Below, piece after piece: positions 1 to 5,711 of a stretch of DNA of 5,711 nucleotides. This DNA comes from Lachnospiraceae bacterium UBA1721 (GTDB taxonomy: Bacteria > Bacillota > Clostridia > Lachnospirales > Lachnospiraceae): contig DCIR01000097.1 in assembly GCA_002317155.1 (NCBI GenBank), forward strand, positions 1-5,711, given 5' to 3'. Under the pieces are notes generated by a model, which worked only from the letters and a program-made list of their open reading frames with translations, searched no databases and was not told the DNA's origin. Every line of letters begins with the position of its first letter. The first letter of the stretch is position 1. Both the position numbers and the translations under genes were made by a program.

Positions 1-1371
1 GTGGACAGAAGAGGGCAAAAGGGTATGCTGGGTAATTCCTGTGCAGCCGGTATTTGTCATGCTTTTTCTTCTGATGGCAGATGCATTTCATTACTCAAAA
101 TACTGATGACCAATCATTGTTCATATGACTGTAAATATTGTAAAAACAGAAGGTCAAACGACATACCGAGAGCAACATTTACGCCTGAAGAAATATGTAC
201 TCTTACTATTGAGTTTTATAAGAGAAATTATATTGAGGGACTGTTTTTGAGTTCGGGTGTTTTGGGCACACCTGACAATACTATGGAGAAGATGTGTGAG
301 GCATTGAGAATGCTCCGCACGACATATAAGTTTAACGGTTATATTCATGTGAAAGCCATTCCGGGTGCATCGCAGGAGCTGATTTACTCTGCGGGACTGC
401 TCGCTGACAGAATCAGTATCAATATGGAGCTGCCCACACAGGACAGCCTTGTTTTGCTTGCTCCGAATAAATCCATGACCACGATACTTAATCCTATGAA
501 TCAGATCTCCGAGACTATTGCGCAGCACAGAGTGGCTATAGGTAAGAGTGCGCTGATGGACAGAGCGGGGATTAATAAACATCTGGTAAACAGTATTTTC
601 GGTCCGGAAGTAGCCAATAAAAAACTTGAATCGAAAAACAGTGTGAGCATTCCGTTGCAGTCCACAACCACTATGCTGATGAACCCGGCCGAGGCCATTG
701 ATGCCAGACTCAAGCGTCCGTTCGCAGGTGCGGGACAGAGTACGCAGATGATTATCGGCGCGACGAGCGAGACTGATTTGCAGCTTATTCGCACTACGCA
801 GAATTTGTATAAGAGCTTTGATTTGAAGCGAGTATTTTTCTCGGGATATATACCCCTTAATGAAGACGATGCACTGCCTTCTTTAGGTACTCCTGTGCCG
901 CTGCTAAGAGAGCACAGATTATACCAGGCAGACTGGCTTCTTAGATTCTACGGATATCAGGCAGATGAGCTTTTGACAGAAGAGAATCCGTTTTTCAATG
1001 CACAGATAGATCCTAAATGTGACTGGGCAATCAGACATCTTGATCAGTTCCCGGTGGAGGTTAATACTGCTTCATACGATATGCTTCTTCGTGTTCCGGG
1101 AATCGGACCGACAGGAGTTAAGAGGATAATGAGTGCGCGCAGATATTCGTATATTAATTTTGAGATGCTTAAGAAGATGAGGATAGTTCTTAAACGTGCA
1201 CAGTATTTCATCACCTGCAACGGTAAGATGCTTAATAAGATACCGCTTGAGCAGCAGTTTATCACTCGTTGCATAGCTAATGATGAACAGAAGGACAATT
1301 TACTTATTACACAGCCTAAGGAAGAGTTTCATCAGATGAATTTGTTTACTGATTTTGCATTTGCACAGTGA
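1..1371 (+). CDS. Putative DNA modification/repair radical SAM protein (5' partial)
   Basis: Radical SAM enzyme of the family described as a putative DNA modification/repair protein linked to uracil-DNA glycosylase (TIGR03916-like); the reaction and substrate are unknown. Visible residues 1-456. The 4Fe-4S/AdoMet motif CX3CX2C is C40, C44, C47 (CSYDCKYC), inside a strongly family-typical stretch of residues 9-57 (GMLGN, GICHAF, DGRCISLLKIL, RRSNDIPRA). LFLSSG (81-86) and the following barrel segments (VKAIPGA, ISINMELP) fit the AdoMet half-barrel. GAGQSTQMIIGAT (242-254) is another family hallmark. A helix-hairpin-helix (VPGIGPTGVKRI, 365-376) near the C-terminus suggests non-specific DNA contact. 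The GTG at base 1 is probably an internal Val codon: relatives carry about 20-30 more N-terminal residues before DRRGQKG, so the gene starts upstream of the window. Stop is TGA at 1369-1371. The next gene follows after 9 bases and is its usual partner. Residues about 181-235 look like an insertion relative to the relatives I recall. Confidence 0.93.
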   Translation: MDRRGQKGMLGNSCAAGICHAFSSDGRCISLLKILMTNHCSYDCKYCKNRRSNDIPRATFTPEEICTLTIEFYKRNYIEGLFLSSGVLGTPDNTMEKMCEALRMLRTTYKFNGYIHVKAIPGASQELIYSAGLLADRISINMELPTQDSLVLLAPNKSMTTILNPMNQISETIAQHRVAIGKSALMDRAGINKHLVNSIFGPEVANKKLESKNSVSIPLQSTTTMLMNPAEAIDARLKRPFAGAGQSTQMIIGATSETDLQLIRTTQNLYKSFDLKRVFFSGYIPLNEDDALPSLGTPVPLLREHRLYQADWLLRFYGYQADELLTEENPFFNAQIDPKCDWAIRHLDQFPVEVNTASYDMLLRVPGIGPTGVKRIMSARRYSYINFEMLKKMRIVLKRAQYFITCNGKMLNKIPLEQQFITRCIANDEQKDNLLITQPKEEFHQMNLFTDFAFAQ

Positions 1372-1378
1372 GGAAGGA
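1371..1378 (+). promoter_or_regulatory. Ribosome binding site of the DUF4130 gene
   Basis: AGGAAGGA lies between the stop of the radical SAM gene and the ATG at 1381 and shares its first A with the TGA stop. The tight packing supports translational coupling of the two genes and fixes the ATG at 1381 as the start. Confidence 0.75.
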
Positions 1379-1380
1379 AA

Positions 1381-2136
1381 ATGACCGTATATACATGTTT
1401 GCCTAATATTGATGCGATGCTTACGTGCATTTATGATGCATGGGCCAGCGGCAAAGGACATCAGAATATCAGACTGGCATTGGAGCCTGTCGGGCAGTAT
1501 TCATTTACCGATGAGTATATTTTTGTAGAGGAGAATCACGCCAAAGCAGAAAAGGTGATGAACGCAGTGAATTTTAAGATTTCTCCGCATGTGTACAGCG
1601 AGCTTGCGTTTGCTGCGATGGCTTATGAAGAAGATGTGCTGGATAATATTTTTCATGTGATGATTCTTGGCTTTGCGTATGGTGCCAATGTGCTGGAGAT
1701 GGTACACTATAAAGATGTTATGCGCAACAGGGAGATTCGTACCAGGCTGGGCAAGGAAGTGTGCAGCTTCAAAGAATTCGTGCGTTTTCATGAGATCAAG
1801 AAGTCTGTATATGTAGCACATATTGAGCCTAAGAGTAGATTGCTGCCTGCAATAGCTGATCACTTTGAGGACAGAATGCCATCGGAGCATTGGATGATAG
1901 TTGATGATACTCATAAAGAGGCTGTGGTTCATCCCAAGGATGAGCATTATTATTTCTGGTACCTAAATGATGATGAATTTGAGCAATTATTGCTTACCGA
2001 AAATCAAAAAGACGAGTATACTGATATGTGGAAAACATTCTTTGATTCGATAGCAATTAAGGAGAGAAAAAATATCGCATGTCAGAATAATCTTTTCCCT
2101 AAGTGGAAACGTAAGCATGCGGTGGAATTTATGTAG
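1381..2136 (+). CDS. Probable DNA metabolism protein, DUF4130 family (radical SAM partner)
   Basis: Complete 251-residue protein of the TIGR03915/DUF4130 family, annotated elsewhere as a probable DNA metabolism protein; no biochemical activity is established to my knowledge. Recognisable blocks are the N-terminal YTCLPNIDAMLTCIYDAW (4-21), CSFKEFVRFHEIK (128-140), YVAHIEPKSRLLPAIADHF (144-162), MPSEHWMIVDDTHKEAVVH (166-184), and the C-terminal NNLFPKWKRKHAVEF (236-250), which is typical of the family end. There is no signal peptide or clear membrane segment, so it should be cytoplasmic. Several conserved His, Glu and Asp residues (H137, E138, H147, E149, H161, D175, D176) could form an active or metal site; that is inference. 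In many proteobacteria this domain is fused to a uracil-DNA glycosylase-like domain; here it stands alone, the short form expected in Clostridia. It starts 9 bases after its radical SAM partner, with a strong AGGAAGG site, so the two are almost certainly co-expressed. Confidence 0.9.
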   Translation: MTVYTCLPNIDAMLTCIYDAWASGKGHQNIRLALEPVGQYSFTDEYIFVEENHAKAEKVMNAVNFKISPHVYSELAFAAMAYEEDVLDNIFHVMILGFAYGANVLEMVHYKDVMRNREIRTRLGKEVCSFKEFVRFHEIKKSVYVAHIEPKSRLLPAIADHFEDRMPSEHWMIVDDTHKEAVVHPKDEHYYFWYLNDDEFEQLLLTENQKDEYTDMWKTFFDSIAIKERKNIACQNNLFPKWKRKHAVEFM

Positions 2137-2144
2137 CCTGTATC

Positions 2145-2156
2145 GGAGGCGGAGAG
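2145..2156 (+). promoter_or_regulatory. Ribosome binding site region of dsdA
   Basis: GGAGGCGGAGAG holds two overlapping Shine-Dalgarno candidates, GGAGG (11 bases before the ATG at 2161) and GGAGAG (4 bases before). They sit within the 24-base gap after the DUF4130 stop. The gap has no room for a terminator plus a separate promoter, which supports read-through from the upstream genes. Confidence 0.65.
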
Positions 2157-2160
2157 ACGC

Positions 2161-3498
2161 ATGGCTTTAGACATACAGTTATCTGACGATATTTCAAATA
2201 GACAGCTGGCAGAACAGTTAATAAAAGATTTGTCAGATAGAGGAGAAGTAGTATGGCTTAATGATAAGCTGGAGTCGGTTACACCGATGAGTGAGGTCGC
2301 AGGACGCAAATTTTTATATATACGTGCGGCGCAGAACAGACTCCTCAGATTTATGCCATATATCGAAAAAGTATTTCCTGAGACGGCAGCACGAAAAGGA
2401 ATTATTGAGTCTGAACTCTTAGAGATCAATGAATTTGAGAAAGCAGTAAAGAAGATTAATCCTGAGCTGAAGGGAAGAGTGTTGCTTAAAGATGATGCGC
2501 ATCTACCCATAGCCGGATCTGTCAAAGCTCGTGGTGGAATATATGAAGTGATGGTGCACGCAGAAAGCCTGGCTATGAAGGCAGGTCTTTTGCATCCAAC
2601 CGATAATTATTCGCTTTTGGATTCTGACGAGTGCAGGGCTCTATTCGCAAAGCACACTATACAGGTAGGATCTACGGGTAATCTTGGACTCAGTATAGGA
2701 ATAATGAGTGCGGCTCTTGGATTTAAGGTTATTGTGCATATGTCTGCAGATGCCAAAGAGTGGAAGAAGGATTTGCTCAGAAAGAATGGAGTAACTGTCA
2801 GAGAGTATGAGTCTGATTACAGCTTCGCTGTAGAAGAGGGACGCAAACTGTCAGCACAGGATCCCGACAGCTATTTTATAGATGATGAGAATTCGGAAGA
2901 ATTATTTATGGGATATTCTACCGCGGCATTGAGATTAAAGGTTCAGTTATTCAAGGCCGGTATTGCGGTAGATGAGATGCATCCTTTATTTGTGTACTTG
3001 CCCTGCGGAGTCGGTGGAGCACCGGGGGGAATTACTTATGGGCTTAAGCAGATATTCGGAGATTATGTACATTGCTTTTTTGCAGAGCCGGTAGGTGCGC
3101 CATGCTTTACACTGGGAATGGCCAGCGAAAGAAAAAGTGATATTTCCGTATATGATATTGGTTTGGATGGATCTACAATCGCAGATGGACTTGCGGTAGG
3201 ACGTCCGTCATCACTTGTATGCGATGTGATGGATACATTGGTAAGCGGAAGCTATACGGTTAGTGAATCTAAGTTGATCGAGTATATGAAGCTTATGCAT
3301 GATAGTGAAGGTGTGTTCCTTGAACCTTCTGCCTGCGCCGGAATACATGCACTTATGTTGCAGGGGAACGGGCAATTTGAAGAGTATATTGCTGAGCGAG
3401 GTTTGGAAGATAAAATGGCCGGAGCGAGTCATATTGTGTGGGCGACCGGTGGAGGATTAGTACCGGAGAGCGTTAAAGCTGAAATGTTATCTGTATAA
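2161..3498 (+). CDS. dsdA: D-serine ammonia-lyase (D-serine dehydratase)
   Basis: Complete 445-residue, PLP-dependent fold-type II enzyme (EC 4.3.1.18) that converts D-serine to pyruvate and ammonia in the cytoplasm; the length is close to the 442 residues of the E. coli enzyme. The Schiff-base lysine is K122 in PIAGSVKARGGIYEV (116-130). The cofactor-ring asparagine is N174 in GSTGNLG (170-176); the 52-residue spacing from the lysine matches E. coli K118/N170. The phosphate-binding glycine loop is CGVGGAPGG (282-290), and the C-terminal ATGGGLVP (428-435) carries the threonine expected near the pyridine nitrogen. LDGSTIADGLAVGRPS (335-350) is also family-typical. Serine racemase and threonine dehydratases share the fold but lack the long N-terminal segment (1-105) and this KARGGIYEV context. 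It lies 24 bases after the DUF4130 gene, apparently in the same operon. The LysR regulator gene dsdC and permease gene dsdX that accompany dsdA in enterobacteria are not in the window. Confidence 0.96.
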   Translation: MALDIQLSDDISNRQLAEQLIKDLSDRGEVVWLNDKLESVTPMSEVAGRKFLYIRAAQNRLLRFMPYIEKVFPETAARKGIIESELLEINEFEKAVKKINPELKGRVLLKDDAHLPIAGSVKARGGIYEVMVHAESLAMKAGLLHPTDNYSLLDSDECRALFAKHTIQVGSTGNLGLSIGIMSAALGFKVIVHMSADAKEWKKDLLRKNGVTVREYESDYSFAVEEGRKLSAQDPDSYFIDDENSEELFMGYSTAALRLKVQLFKAGIAVDEMHPLFVYLPCGVGGAPGGITYGLKQIFGDYVHCFFAEPVGAPCFTLGMASERKSDISVYDIGLDGSTIADGLAVGRPSSLVCDVMDTLVSGSYTVSESKLIEYMKLMHDSEGVFLEPSACAGIHALMLQGNGQFEEYIAERGLEDKMAGASHIVWATGGGLVPESVKAEMLSV

Positions 3499-3525
3499 GC
3501 AGAATACTACGAAAATGATTAGGCA

Positions 3526-3565
3526 AAAATTTAAGCAAATGGCTGGGTGGAAAATCTAAGCAAAT
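3526..3565 (+). repeat. Direct repeat of 15 bases upstream of the rubrerythrin gene
   Basis: Two copies, AAAATTTAAGCAAAT at 3526-3540 and AAAATCTAAGCAAAT at 3551-3565, differ at one position and lie 25 bases apart start to start. A third, looser GCAAA is at 3523-3527. The second copy runs into the palindrome at 3559-3570. Placement 35-75 bases before the rubrerythrin start fits an operator or tandem regulator sites, but I do not recognise the motif and no protein can be assigned. AT-rich chance similarity is the alternative. Confidence 0.5.
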
Positions 3566-3570
3566 TTGCT
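3559..3570. promoter_or_regulatory. 12-base perfect palindrome, candidate operator
   Basis: AGCAAATTTGCT is a perfect inverted repeat without a spacer, 30 bases before the rubrerythrin ATG. It is followed by A7, not T, on the plus strand, so it is not a plus-strand terminator. A dimeric regulator site is a plausible reading, but the regulator is unknown. I could not place a confident -35/-10 pair in this gap. Confidence 0.4.
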
Positions 3571-3583
3571 AAAAAAATAATAA

Positions 3584-3590
3584 GCGAGGT
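3584..3590 (+). promoter_or_regulatory. Ribosome binding site deciding the rubrerythrin start
   Basis: GCGAGGT ends 9 bases before the ATG at 3600 but only 3 bases before an in-frame TTG at 3594. The normal spacing and the better codon favour ATG at 3600 as the start. Confidence 0.65.
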
Positions 3591-3599
3591 AAATTGATT

Positions 3600-4139
3600 A
3601 TGACAAATAAGTACATTGGAACCAAGACAGAGAAGAATTTGTGGGAAGCATTCGCCGGAGAATCTCAGGCCAGAAATAAGTATACTTATTTTGCTTCTGT
3701 AGCAAAGAAAGCAGGCTATGAGCAGATTGCAGCTTTATTTTTACAGACTGCAGATAATGAGAAGGAACATGCTAAGCTTTGGTTTAAGGCTCTTGGTGAG
3801 ATCGGAGATACTCCTACCAATCTGCTTCATGCAGCAGAAGGTGAGAATGCTGAGTGGACTGATATGTATGAGAGAATGGCAAAGGATGCTGAAGAGGAAG
3901 GCTTTATGGAGCTGGCAGCACAGTTTAGAGGTGTAGCAGCTATTGAGAAAGCTCACGAGGAAAGATATCGTGCACTCCTTAAGAATATAGAGGCAATGGA
4001 AGTGTTTAAGAAGAGCGGTGTTACTATGTGGGAGTGCCGTAACTGCGGACATGTTGTAGTAGGCCTTGAAGCACCTGAAGTGTGCCCTGTATGTAATCAT
4101 CCTCAGGCATATTTCGAGGTTAAGAAGGACAATTTCTAA
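3600..4139 (+). CDS. rbr: Rubrerythrin (peroxide-reducing diiron protein)
   Basis: Complete 179-residue rubrerythrin counted from ATG 3600. These cytoplasmic proteins of anaerobes reduce hydrogen peroxide to water, taking electrons from NAD(P)H through rubredoxin-type partners. The N-terminal ferritin-like four-helix domain (about 5-135) has all expected diiron ligands: E21 (AGESQA), E54 and H57 (NEKEH), E82 and E85 (GENAEW), E116 and H119 (IEKAH). The C-terminal rubredoxin-like domain has a single iron site formed by C146, C149 (CRNC) and C162, C165 (CPVC). The length and domain order (diiron first, rubredoxin last) are those of classical rubrerythrin, not the reversed or short forms. The gene lies 101 bases after dsdA, has its own ribosome site, is preceded by a repeat/palindrome cluster, and ends in a strong terminator, so it is probably a separate transcription unit. 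Peroxide-responsive control is common for the family, but no clear PerR box is visible here. Confidence 0.97.
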   Translation: MTNKYIGTKTEKNLWEAFAGESQARNKYTYFASVAKKAGYEQIAALFLQTADNEKEHAKLWFKALGEIGDTPTNLLHAAEGENAEWTDMYERMAKDAEEEGFMELAAQFRGVAAIEKAHEERYRALLKNIEAMEVFKKSGVTMWECRNCGHVVVGLEAPEVCPVCNHPQAYFEVKKDNF

Positions 4140-4166
4140 TTATTTTGAAATTTATACTGAATCATT

Positions 4167-4213
4167 AAAGGCGACCTCGCATGCTGGGCATATGAGGTCG
4201 CCTTTGTATTTTT
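4167..4213 (+). terminator. Rho-independent terminator after rubrerythrin
   Basis: A perfect 12-base-pair stem is formed by 4167-4178 (AAAGGCGACCTC) and 4194-4205 (GAGGTCGCCTTT), followed by GTATTTTT (T5 at 4209-4213). The 15-base loop can fold further: ATGC 4181-4184 pairs with GCAT 4188-4191 around a three-base TGG loop. It starts 27 bases after the rubrerythrin stop. On the minus strand the same stem is followed only by TTTAATGATT, so it may also stop transcripts of the convergent ABC-F gene, though more weakly. Confidence 0.9.
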
Positions 4214-4216
4214 GTG

Positions 4217-4240
4217 TGATAGGAAATAACTTTCCTGTTA
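4217..4240. other. Small AT-rich stem-loop in the convergent intergenic region
   Basis: AGGAAA 4221-4226 pairs with TTTCCT 4231-4236 around the loop TAAC. In plus-strand RNA four more pairs, two of them G-U, extend the stem to 4217/4240. No T run follows on either strand, so it is not a standard terminator. It could be a 3' end element of the convergent ABC-F transcript, or chance. Confidence 0.3.
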
Positions 4241-4274
4241 AACAAAACGCTCTGTGAGATTCTTTTAAATATAT

Positions 4275-5711
4275 CTACTTAACAGAATTTTGGGCTTCGA
4301 TTTTCTCTGCCAGGTCCATTAAATATTCCCAACGCTCCATCTTTTCTTCAAGTTGGGCATTGAGTTTTTCCTGTTCTGCACTTAATTCGGTAAGCTTAAG
4401 AGAGTTGGTGACATTCTGAGCCATCTCTGTATCAAGGGCAGCGATTTTTTCTTCTATAAGAGCAATGTCTTCCTCAATCGTCTCGTATTCACGTTGTTCT
4501 TTATAGGTGAATTTAAGCTTTTCGGTTTTGTTTTGCTTCCAGGTCTGCATCGAACTCTTGGTATTGGAAGCTTCTACCGATGAATCCTTGCTTGTAAGTG
4601 TGGCATTTTTTGTTTCGGCAGATGAATCTGCACCGGATGCGGTTGAAGATTTGCTATTGACGATACCTCCGGGTAATATGCCTTCTTCACGAAGTCGGTT
4701 TTCGTAATCGGTGTATCCGCCTTCATGCTGCCTTAACCGGCCGTTACCGGTGAACGCAAATATTCGTCTGACTACACGGTCCAGGAAATAACGGTCATGC
4801 GATACTGTGATGACTATGCCCTGAAAACTATCAAGATAATCCTCCAAAATCTGAAGGGTTGCAATATCCAAATCATTGGTAGGCTCATCCAAAATGAGTA
4901 CATTTGGAGCTTCCATCAAAACGCGAAGGAGATTGAGTCGTCTTTTTTCACCACCTGAAAGCTTGGATATGGGGCTGTACTGCTGCTCAGCTGTGAATAG
5001 AAAACGTTCAAGCATATTTGAGGCTGATACCATACCGTCTGTAGTCATGACGTTCTCAGCAGTGTTCTTTATGTAGTCAATAACTCTGAGCTTGGGATCC
5101 ATATAGGCTATGCCGGCTGAAGGATCGTTGGCTATCTCCTGAGTATAGTAACCAAGCTTAACAGTCTGACCTATTACGATCTCGCCGCTGTCGGGAAGTA
5201 TTTCGCCGACTATCATTTTCATGAGCGTGGTTTTACCGGAACCGTTAGGACCGATGAAGCCGATACGGTCATTTTTTAGGAATCTGTAGGTGAAATTATC
5301 AATCAGACACAAATCACCATAGCTTTTTGACAAATCAAGAAGTTCTACTGTGGTTTTTCCCATTCTGGTTGTGACTGAGCTCATTTCGACATGAGAGTCA
5401 AATACAGGAGCATCCATGTCTCTTAATGCTTCATAACGCTGTATGTGTGCTTTTTGCTTGGTTGATCTTGCACGTGCACCACGCTGAATCCAGGCCAGGT
5501 CTTTTCTCAGTATTGACTGGCGCTTACGTTCTGCGGCCAACATATATTCTTCGCGCTCTACCTTGAGTTCGAGGAATTTCGAATAACCGCCCTGATATGA
5601 GTAGAGTTTTCCCTTATCAAGTTCAACGATTCTGTTACACACACTGTCGAGGAAATATCTGTCATGCGTGATGAGTACTAAAGTTCCTCTGTAATTGCGC
5701 AGCTTTTCCTC
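4275..5711 (-). CDS. uup: ABC-F family ATPase, Uup type (5' partial)
   Basis: Soluble tandem-ABC ATPase without membrane segments. ABC-F proteins act on ribosomes, and Uup is also tied to DNA precise excision and branched DNA through its C-terminal domain. The frame is open to the right edge, and 478 residues are visible counted from base 5711. Residues 1-23 (EEKLRNYRG...LITHDRYFLDS) are the end of the first ABC domain with its H-switch (H16), so the GTG at 5642 is internal and the true start lies beyond the window. Then come the inter-domain linker (about 51-98) with WIQRGARARSTKQKAHIQRY, which is Uup-like, and the second ABC domain: Walker A GPNGSGKTT (154-162), signature LSGGEKRR (251-258), Walker B VLILDEPTNDLD with catalytic E276, and H-switch H305. 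A Ser/Thr/Lys-rich spacer (about 352-389) leads to a charged C-terminal coiled coil (about 398-473). Stop is TAG at 4277-4275. Other ABC-F subfamilies (EttA, antibiotic-resistance types) fit the linker and C-terminus less well. Confidence 0.92.
   Translation of the reverse strand, partial: EEKLRNYRGTLVLITHDRYFLDSVCNRIVELDKGKLYSYQGGYSKFLELKVEREEYMLAAERKRQSILRKDLAWIQRGARARSTKQKAHIQRYEALRDMDAPVFDSHVEMSSVTTRMGKTTVELLDLSKSYGDLCLIDNFTYRFLKNDRIGFIGPNGSGKTTLMKMIVGEILPDSGEIVIGQTVKLGYYTQEIANDPSAGIAYMDPKLRVIDYIKNTAENVMTTDGMVSASNMLERFLFTAEQQYSPISKLSGGEKRRLNLLRVLMEAPNVLILDEPTNDLDIATLQILEDYLDSFQGIVITVSHDRYFLDRVVRRIFAFTGNGRLRQHEGGYTDYENRLREEGILPGGIVNSKSSTASGADSSAETKNATLTSKDSSVEASNTKSSMQTWKQNKTEKLKFTYKEQREYETIEEDIALIEEKIAALDTEMAQNVTNSLKLTELSAEQEKLNAQLEEKMERWEYLMDLAEKIEAQNSVK

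Noticed and set aside
1..3. GTG at the first base as the start of the radical SAM gene
   Set aside because: The reading frame is open to the window edge, and family members have about 20-30 further residues before the DRRGQKG block. The GTG most likely encodes an internal valine, and no ribosome site can be seen.
154..794. Two overlapping open frames antisense to the radical SAM gene
   Set aside because: They have no family resemblance or ribosome sites, and they sit entirely opposite conserved coding sequence.
1501..1947. A 148-codon open frame antisense to the DUF4130 gene
   Set aside because: Its composition is that of a reverse-complement artefact, and the plus-strand frame carries clear family blocks throughout.
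3559..3580. The palindrome AGCAAATTTGCT as a dsdA terminator
   Set aside because: It has no loop bases, only half of it is G/C at the ends, and it is followed by A7 instead of a T run on the plus strand.
3594..3596. TTG as the rubrerythrin start
   Set aside because: It is only 3 bases from the GAGGT ribosome site. The ATG at 3600 has normal spacing and gives the usual rubrerythrin N-terminus.
3499..3599. A PerR box or clear sigma-A promoter before rubrerythrin
   Set aside because: No match to the TTATAAT-N-ATTATAA type box was found. The candidate -35/-10 pairs (for example TTAAGC with AATCTA) are too weak to call.
3741..4100. A 119-codon open frame antisense to rubrerythrin
   Set aside because: The translation is Cys/Leu/Ser-rich with no recognisable motif, and it lies wholly opposite a certain gene. 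It is a codon-bias shadow.
5640..5642. GTG as the start of the ABC-F gene on the minus strand
   Set aside because: The same frame continues to base 5711 and encodes LITHDRYFLDS, the H-switch of the first ABC domain, immediately before this codon.
1..5711. CRISPR array, insertion sequence, tRNA or rRNA
   Set aside because: There are no regularly spaced repeats, transposase motifs, terminal inverted repeats or structural RNA signatures. Almost all of the window is accounted for by the five genes.

Overview
The window reads as a compact chromosomal segment of a low-to-medium GC, anaerobic Gram-positive bacterium of the Clostridia, most likely near Lachnospiraceae. This is an inference from three things: A/T-rich codon use, strong purine-rich ribosome binding sites, and the gene set (a radical SAM/DUF4130 pair, a rubrerythrin, and an Uup-type ABC-F protein with Firmicutes-like motifs). 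No mobile element, CRISPR array, tRNA or rRNA is visible.

Layout: positions 1-3498 hold three genes on the plus strand, separated by only 9 and 24 bases. They are a radical SAM protein of the putative DNA modification/repair family (its 5' end lies outside the window), its usual partner of the DUF4130 / probable DNA metabolism family, and a complete D-serine ammonia-lyase (dsdA). The spacing suggests one transcript. A gap of about 100 bases follows, with a near-perfect direct repeat and a 12-base palindrome. Next comes a rubrerythrin on the plus strand (3600-4139), probably its own transcription unit, ending in a strong hairpin terminator at 4167-4213. The rest (4275-5711, minus strand) is the C-terminal three quarters or so of an ABC-F ATPase of the Uup type. 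It converges on the rubrerythrin and its start lies beyond the right edge.

How the genes may work together: the radical SAM/DUF4130 pair is the least understood element. It is a conserved two-protein module thought to act on DNA because of its helix-hairpin-helix motif and the fusion of the partner family to uracil-DNA glycosylase in other bacteria; its reaction is unknown. Uup is also linked to DNA branched structures and to ribosomes, and rubrerythrin removes peroxide. A loose genome-maintenance/oxidative-stress theme is therefore possible, but adjacency is the only evidence for it. DsdA converts D-serine to pyruvate and ammonia and has no obvious functional tie to the repair pair, which makes its operon-like position notable. 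Both edge genes are cut by the window, so the GTG codons at position 1 and at 5642 should not be taken as real starts.
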